DNA of 38,634 bases from Staphylococcus sp. GSSP0090 (lineage in GTDB: Bacteria; Bacillota; Bacilli; Staphylococcales; Staphylococcaceae): NCBI RefSeq assembly GCF_013391405.1, contig NZ_JACBFD010000031.1, forward strand, positions 1 to 38,634. Direction: 5' to 3'. Below are positions 34,447 to 38,634 of the stretch, one piece after another; the first letter of the stretch is position 1; each line of letters opens with the position of its first letter. A program made the translations under genes and the position numbers. The notes below the pieces were generated by a model. That model worked only from the letters and a program-made list of their open reading frames with translations, ran no database searches and was not told where the DNA came from.

Positions 34447-35376
34447 TTAATTCACCCCTTTTATTACAATTTGTTCAAATACTAACATCGGGTTCACATT
34501 TTGATTCAACTTTTTATGCGCTTCTGTTATTTGATCATACATCAAAATAATCTGATTATATGTTAGTTTTTTAGAAAATGCTATGATATCTTCTTTTAAA
34601 TCGTCATATATCATATCTTGATCCATACCTACTTTAGCATGCATGACGTCTTCAAAGAAACCATTAACCGCTGCTAATGTCACTAATTGTAATTTTCTAT
34701 TTTTAGCATGTTTTAATAAATCAACAATAGCTATCAAAGCCATTGAACGATTGGTTAGTAGTAATTGGCACCATTTAACCACACTCTTGCGTAACGCCAT
34801 TAAATCAGCTTCTTCATTAAGTGTGTCAGCTACTTCAATTTGCGTTGTATATGTACTAAGTAATTCAGCTACCGGCTTAGCAATTTCTCGTTCAACTAAG
34901 CGCTCAACAAATTTAGTTTTATCAATAGGCTTGAAATAAACATGTTGGCATCTAGAATGTATCGTATCTAGAATTTGTTCTGGTTTTGTAGTTAATAAAA
35001 TGGCTATTGTATTTTCTGGAGGCTCTTCTAAAAACTTCAAAATACTGTTCTCACCTTGAACTGTTAACTTTTCAAAAGACTCAATAATATATACTTTATA
35101 ATCGCCTTCGATTGGTAGTTGGTTCATGTGATGTACTAATTGTTCAACTTGATCTTTCTTTATTGTTGTTTCTTCAGATGACACATACATAAAATCAGGA
35201 TGATTGAATGTGTCTACTTTTAACTGACATTGATGTTCTCCATTACATAAAATAAGTTTCGTAAAATCAATAGCGACTTGTTGCATCGTTTGGCCATCGT
35301 CACCTTCAAATAAGTAAGCATGCGACAGTTTATTCGATTGATACGCTTTTGTCAGTCTTTCTTGTTCATCCATCAT
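34447..35376 (-). CDS. holB: DNA polymerase III subunit delta'
   Basis: Delta' is the stator of the clamp loader that puts DnaN on DNA. The 309-residue AAA+-like protein has SHAYLFEGDDGQTMQQVA in place of a working Walker A, as expected for delta', then a Cys pair (C89 region, CNGEHQC), KFLEEPPENT and SRCQHVYF. The first of two ATGs is used because AAAGGAG lies seven bases upstream. There are 134 bases between darA and holB without a clear terminator. Confidence 0.95.
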   Translation of the reverse strand: MMDEQERLTKAYQSNKLSHAYLFEGDDGQTMQQVAIDFTKLILCNGEHQCQLKVDTFNHPDFMYVSSEETTIKKDQVEQLVHHMNQLPIEGDYKVYIIESFEKLTVQGENSILKFLEEPPENTIAILLTTKPEQILDTIHSRCQHVYFKPIDKTKFVERLVEREIAKPVAELLSTYTTQIEVADTLNEEADLMALRKSVVKWCQLLLTNRSMALIAIVDLLKHAKNRKLQLVTLAAVNGFFEDVMHAKVGMDQDMIYDDLKEDIIAFSKKLTYNQIILMYDQITEAHKKLNQNVNPMLVFEQIVIKGVN

Positions 35377-35510
35377 AAAGTTACTCCTTTATATAAAAAG
35401 GCTGCTCATACATAGTCACCTTACAAAGCACATTTCTTAAAAGACTATCTTACTTGTGTCTTAAACAAAAAATGTAATTTGAAAGGTTACCATATATAGC
35501 AACCATAATT

Positions 35511-35861
<351 letters not shown>

Positions 35862-35866
35862 TTATA

Positions 35867-37829
<1,963 letters not shown>

Positions 37830-37861
37830 TAAATCCCCTACTTTTCAAACTGAAGTTCTAT

Positions 37862-37891
37862 TTTATATTTCACTATATTTTAACATGTCAC
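37862..37891 (-). promoter_or_regulatory. Promoter of the decarboxylase-tmk-darA transcript
   Basis: On the minus strand GTGACA is followed after 18 bases by TATAAA, about 30 bases before the decarboxylase ATG. A second, extended -10 (TGTTAAAAT) lies inside the spacer. Confidence 0.6.
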
Positions 37892-38003
37892 TAGCCACTT
37901 CACTAGAGTCATTATGCCTAGCTACAATTTTACAAATAAGCTAATAGGCATTGGACAAAAACCAAAGCTTCATAGGTTGTTTTATTTTTCAGTTCTTCGA
38001 GTT

Positions 38004-38112
38004 CTTAAGAAATACTCGCATCTTTTTTCACTTTCGCGTATTACTTTAAAGCATTACTTTCCAATTTATTGGAATTAGTAATGCTTACATACGTGTTTTA
38101 ACACGTATGTTC
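38004..38112. repeat. Direct repeat copy A (109 bases)
   Basis: Matches 38526-38634 at 104 of 109 positions by eye. It consists of a 45-base lead (CTTAAGAA, then CTCGCATCTTTT, then TCACTTTCGCGTATT) followed by two-hairpin unit U1. The five differences all fall in the lead. Confidence 0.9.
38049..38112. repeat. Two-hairpin unit U1
   Basis: Hairpin 1: AAGCATTACT/AGTAATGCTT (10 bp), a TT bulge on the right side, TTCCAA/TTGGAA (6 bp), loop TTTA. Hairpin 2, directly adjacent: ACATACGTGT/ACACGTATGT (10 bp), loop TTTA. It ends in TC. Length 64. Confidence 0.85.
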
Positions 38113-38236
38113 CCTATTATATACCGCTTGTAAGCTCGTTTCGTCTTCCGCTTAGTTCGTCAGCTTCAAACGCTTTCTCACAATAGGTCATTTTAGTTTT
38201 CAGTTCTTCGAACTGGAAGTTAAGCTTTTTGGATAT

Positions 38237-38262
38237 AAAAAAAGAGACCCGCTTGGGTCTCT
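38237..38262 (-). terminator. Intrinsic terminator of an upstream minus-strand (probably rRNA/tRNA) transcript
   Basis: On the minus strand AGAGACCC, loop AAGC, GGGTCTCT, then seven T in total. Its compact GAGACCC form is like rRNA operon terminators. No gene inside the window feeds it, so it should end a transcript that enters from beyond 38634. Confidence 0.85.
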
Positions 38263-38273
38263 AATTGCCTGTA

Positions 38274-38337
38274 AAACGTCACTTCTCATTTCAATGAGTT
38301 TAGTGACGTTTACACATGTGCTTCAGCTCATGTGTTC
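38274..38337. repeat. Two-hairpin unit U2
   Basis: Hairpin 1: AAACGTCACT/AGTGACGTTT (10 bp), internal loop, CTCAT/ATGAG, loop TTCA. Hairpin 2: ACACATGTGC/GCTCATGTGT (one T-T mismatch), loop TTCA. Ends GTTC. Length 64, same plan as U1 although much of the stem sequence differs. Confidence 0.8.
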
Positions 38338-38342
38338 CTTTA

Positions 38343-38406
38343 AAGCATTACTTTTCAATTCATTGAAATTAGTAATGCTTACATACGAGTTTTAGCTCGT
38401 ATGTTC
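38343..38406. repeat. Two-hairpin unit U3
   Basis: Hairpin 1: AAGCATTACT/AGTAATGCTT, TT bulge, TTTCAA/TTGAAA, loop TTCA. Hairpin 2: ACATACGAGT/GCTCGTATGT, loop TTTA. Close to U1 with paired substitutions in both stems. Length 64. Confidence 0.85.
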
Positions 38407-38409
38407 ATT

Positions 38410-38447
38410 CGGAACGTAAGTCGGCTACCACCGGCGCTAAGGAGCTT
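38410..38447 (-). pseudogene. 5S rRNA fragment between repeat units U3 and U4
   Basis: The minus strand reads AAGCTCCTTAGCGCCGGTGG and continues TAGCCGACTTACGTTCCG. This aligns with 5S positions about 55-93 (genomic 396-434) with three substitutions and one missing base. The rest of 5S is absent: on both sides the sequence passes directly into two-hairpin units. It is a remnant, not a working 5S gene. Confidence 0.85.
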
Positions 38448-38455
38448 TTCCTATA

Positions 38456-38520
38456 AAGTACTACTGCACAATTCCATTGTGCATAGTAGTACTTATGCAT
38501 GAGCATTGGCTCATGCGTTC
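38456..38520. repeat. Two-hairpin unit U4
   Basis: Hairpin 1: AAGTACTACT/AGTAGTACTT (10 bp), two-base bulge AT on the right side, GCACAA/TTGTGC, loop TTCCA. Hairpin 2: ATGCATGAGC/GCTCATGCGT (10 bp with one T-G), loop ATTG. Ends GTTC. Length 65. Confidence 0.85.
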
Positions 38521-38525
38521 ATTTT

Positions 38526-38634
38526 CTTAAGAAGCGCTCGCATCTTTTCTCACTTTCGCGTATTCCTTTAAAGCATTACTTTCCAATTTATTGGAATTAG
38601 TAATGCTTACATACGTGTTTTAACACGTATGTTC
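38526..38634. repeat. Direct repeat copy B (109 bases, reaches window end)
   Basis: Second copy of 38004-38112 with five substitutions, all in the lead segment. It stops only because the window stops, so the duplicated stretch may be longer. Confidence 0.9.
38571..38634. repeat. Two-hairpin unit U5
   Basis: Identical to U1 over its 64 bases: AAGCATTACT/AGTAATGCTT with inner TTCCAA/TTGGAA, then ACATACGTGT/ACACGTATGT. More units may follow outside the window. Confidence 0.85.

Noticed and set aside
35377..35510. Terminator between darA and holB
   Set aside because: Only weak hairpins (for example GGTTGCTATA against TATGGTAACC with no loop, and a 5-bp AAGAC/GTCTT) without a proper T run.
38004..38634. 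CRISPR array
   Set aside because: The repeats are palindromic two-hairpin units of differing sequence without uniform spacers, and no cas gene is present.

Overview
The window is a 38.6 kb block of low-GC Firmicute chromosome that matches the conserved lysS-to-tmk housekeeping region of Staphylococcus in gene content and order. Protein sequences (DarA, Tmk, FolB, SpoVG) read as staphylococcal but not as S. aureus itself. A coagulase-negative species, perhaps of the saprophyticus group, is likely, but I cannot fix the species. Almost everything is on the minus strand, so transcription runs from high to low coordinates. No phage, insertion sequence, CRISPR array or accessory gene was found.

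In transcription order: (1) 37.9-38.6 kb is a non-coding repeat zone of two-hairpin units, a 5S rRNA fragment and an intrinsic terminator, probably the trailing edge of an rRNA/tRNA locus just outside the window. (2) 33.3-37.9 kb holds an Orn/Lys/Arg decarboxylase, tmk, darA, holB, ricT and yabA (nucleotide supply, c-di-AMP sensing, replication clamp loading and initiation control). (3) 28.3-33.2 kb holds yabB, a GIY-YIG gene, rsmI, metG and tatD. (4) 26.3-28.2 kb holds rnmV, ksgA and veg. (5) 22.9-26.0 kb holds ispE, purR and yabJ-spoVG; a sigma-B-type promoter lies inside purR. (6) 19.6-22.9 kb holds glmU, prs and rplY. (7) 11.4-19.4 kb holds pth, mfd, yabM, mazG/yabN, rqcP, divIC and yabR, mostly overlapping. 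(8) 7.0-11.2 kb holds tilS, hpt and ftsH. (9) 1.0-6.8 kb holds hslO, cysK, folP-folB-folK and lysS. (10) 1-0.65 kb is a 5S rRNA gene followed by tRNA-Val, -Thr, -Lys, -Gly and the first bases of tRNA-Leu, behind tandem promoters.

The genes serve translation and RNA maturation (lysS, metG, pth, tilS, rsmI, ksgA, rnmV, rplY, rqcP, tRNAs), precursor supply (prs, hpt, purR, tmk, folate genes, cysK, ispE, glmU), cell division (divIC), genome upkeep (mfd, holB, yabA) and protein quality control (ftsH, hslO). The coding part is ordinary. The material worth a second look is non-coding: the covarying two-hairpin repeats with the 5S fragment at the right end, a candidate small RNA between spoVG and glmU, a terminator abutting the yabB ribosome-binding site, and a structured leader upstream of rplY.
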